From positions 1 to 5,372 of the forward strand of contig DAOTVS010000099.1 in assembly GCA_034436375.1 (NCBI GenBank): a DNA stretch of 5,372 nucleotides. Direction: 5' to 3'. The stretch's first letter is position 1. Each line of letters opens with the position of its first letter. This DNA comes from DAOTVS01 sp034436375. Its GTDB lineage: Bacteria > Chloroflexota > Anaerolineae > SpSt-313. Below the pieces are notes generated by a model that did not search any database, was not told the DNA's origin, and saw only the letters and a list, made by a program, of their open reading frames with translations. Both the position numbers and the translations under genes were made by a program. Below, in pieces: positions 5,367-5,372 of this stretch.

Positions 5367-5372
5367 CCCCTG

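Noticed and set aside
1..5372. CRISPR array, tRNA, insertion sequence or phage remnant
   Set aside because: No regularly spaced repeats, cloverleaf, transposase frame or terminal inverted repeats were seen; coding genes with short gaps account for the window.

Overview
All supported genes in this window lie on the minus strand and read from right to left. They look like one transport and metabolism cluster from a moderately GC-rich bacterium, most likely a Chloroflexota member (Anaerolineae/Caldilineae type). That placement is inferred mainly from the solute-binding protein, which has a twin-arginine lipoprotein signal (TRREML...LAAC) followed by a long Ala/Pro/Thr/Gln linker of the kind common in that phylum. 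No rRNA or other taxonomic marker is present.

Layout in transcription order. Positions 5372-5156 are a non-coding control region with a perfect extended -10 promoter (TGC-TATAAT), one inverted repeat over the -35 position and a second, 11-bp perfect inverted repeat just downstream of the predicted start of transcription. Positions 5155-4241 encode a MalF/UgpA-type sugar ABC permease that starts at GTG. Positions 4147-3269 encode its MalG/UgpE-type partner permease. Positions 3162-1708 encode the lipoprotein solute-binding protein. Positions 1614-1589 are a strong all-G:C hairpin. Positions 1568-501 encode a uroporphyrinogen-decarboxylase-superfamily protein of the corrinoid-methyltransferase-like branch rather than a heme enzyme. 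Positions 301-1 hold the first 100 codons of a second, divergent protein that appears to belong to the same superfamily and runs off the left edge.

Working together: the binding protein would capture a small carbohydrate-like solute outside the membrane and the two permeases would pass it through. The ATPase is not in the window, so it is either elsewhere in the cluster or shared. The two UroD-like proteins are candidates for methyl-group chemistry on the imported compound. A plausible but unproven reading is uptake and demethylation of an O-methylated sugar or similar methylated compound. No corrinoid protein or glycosidase is visible here to confirm it.

The gaps between genes are wide for an ABC operon (93, 106, 139 and about 199 bp). 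Several hold promoter-like or hairpin signals, so expression may be set gene by gene. Start sites for two genes (binding protein and first UroD-like protein) are moved inward from the longest open frame, because the longest frame runs through the ribosome binding site.
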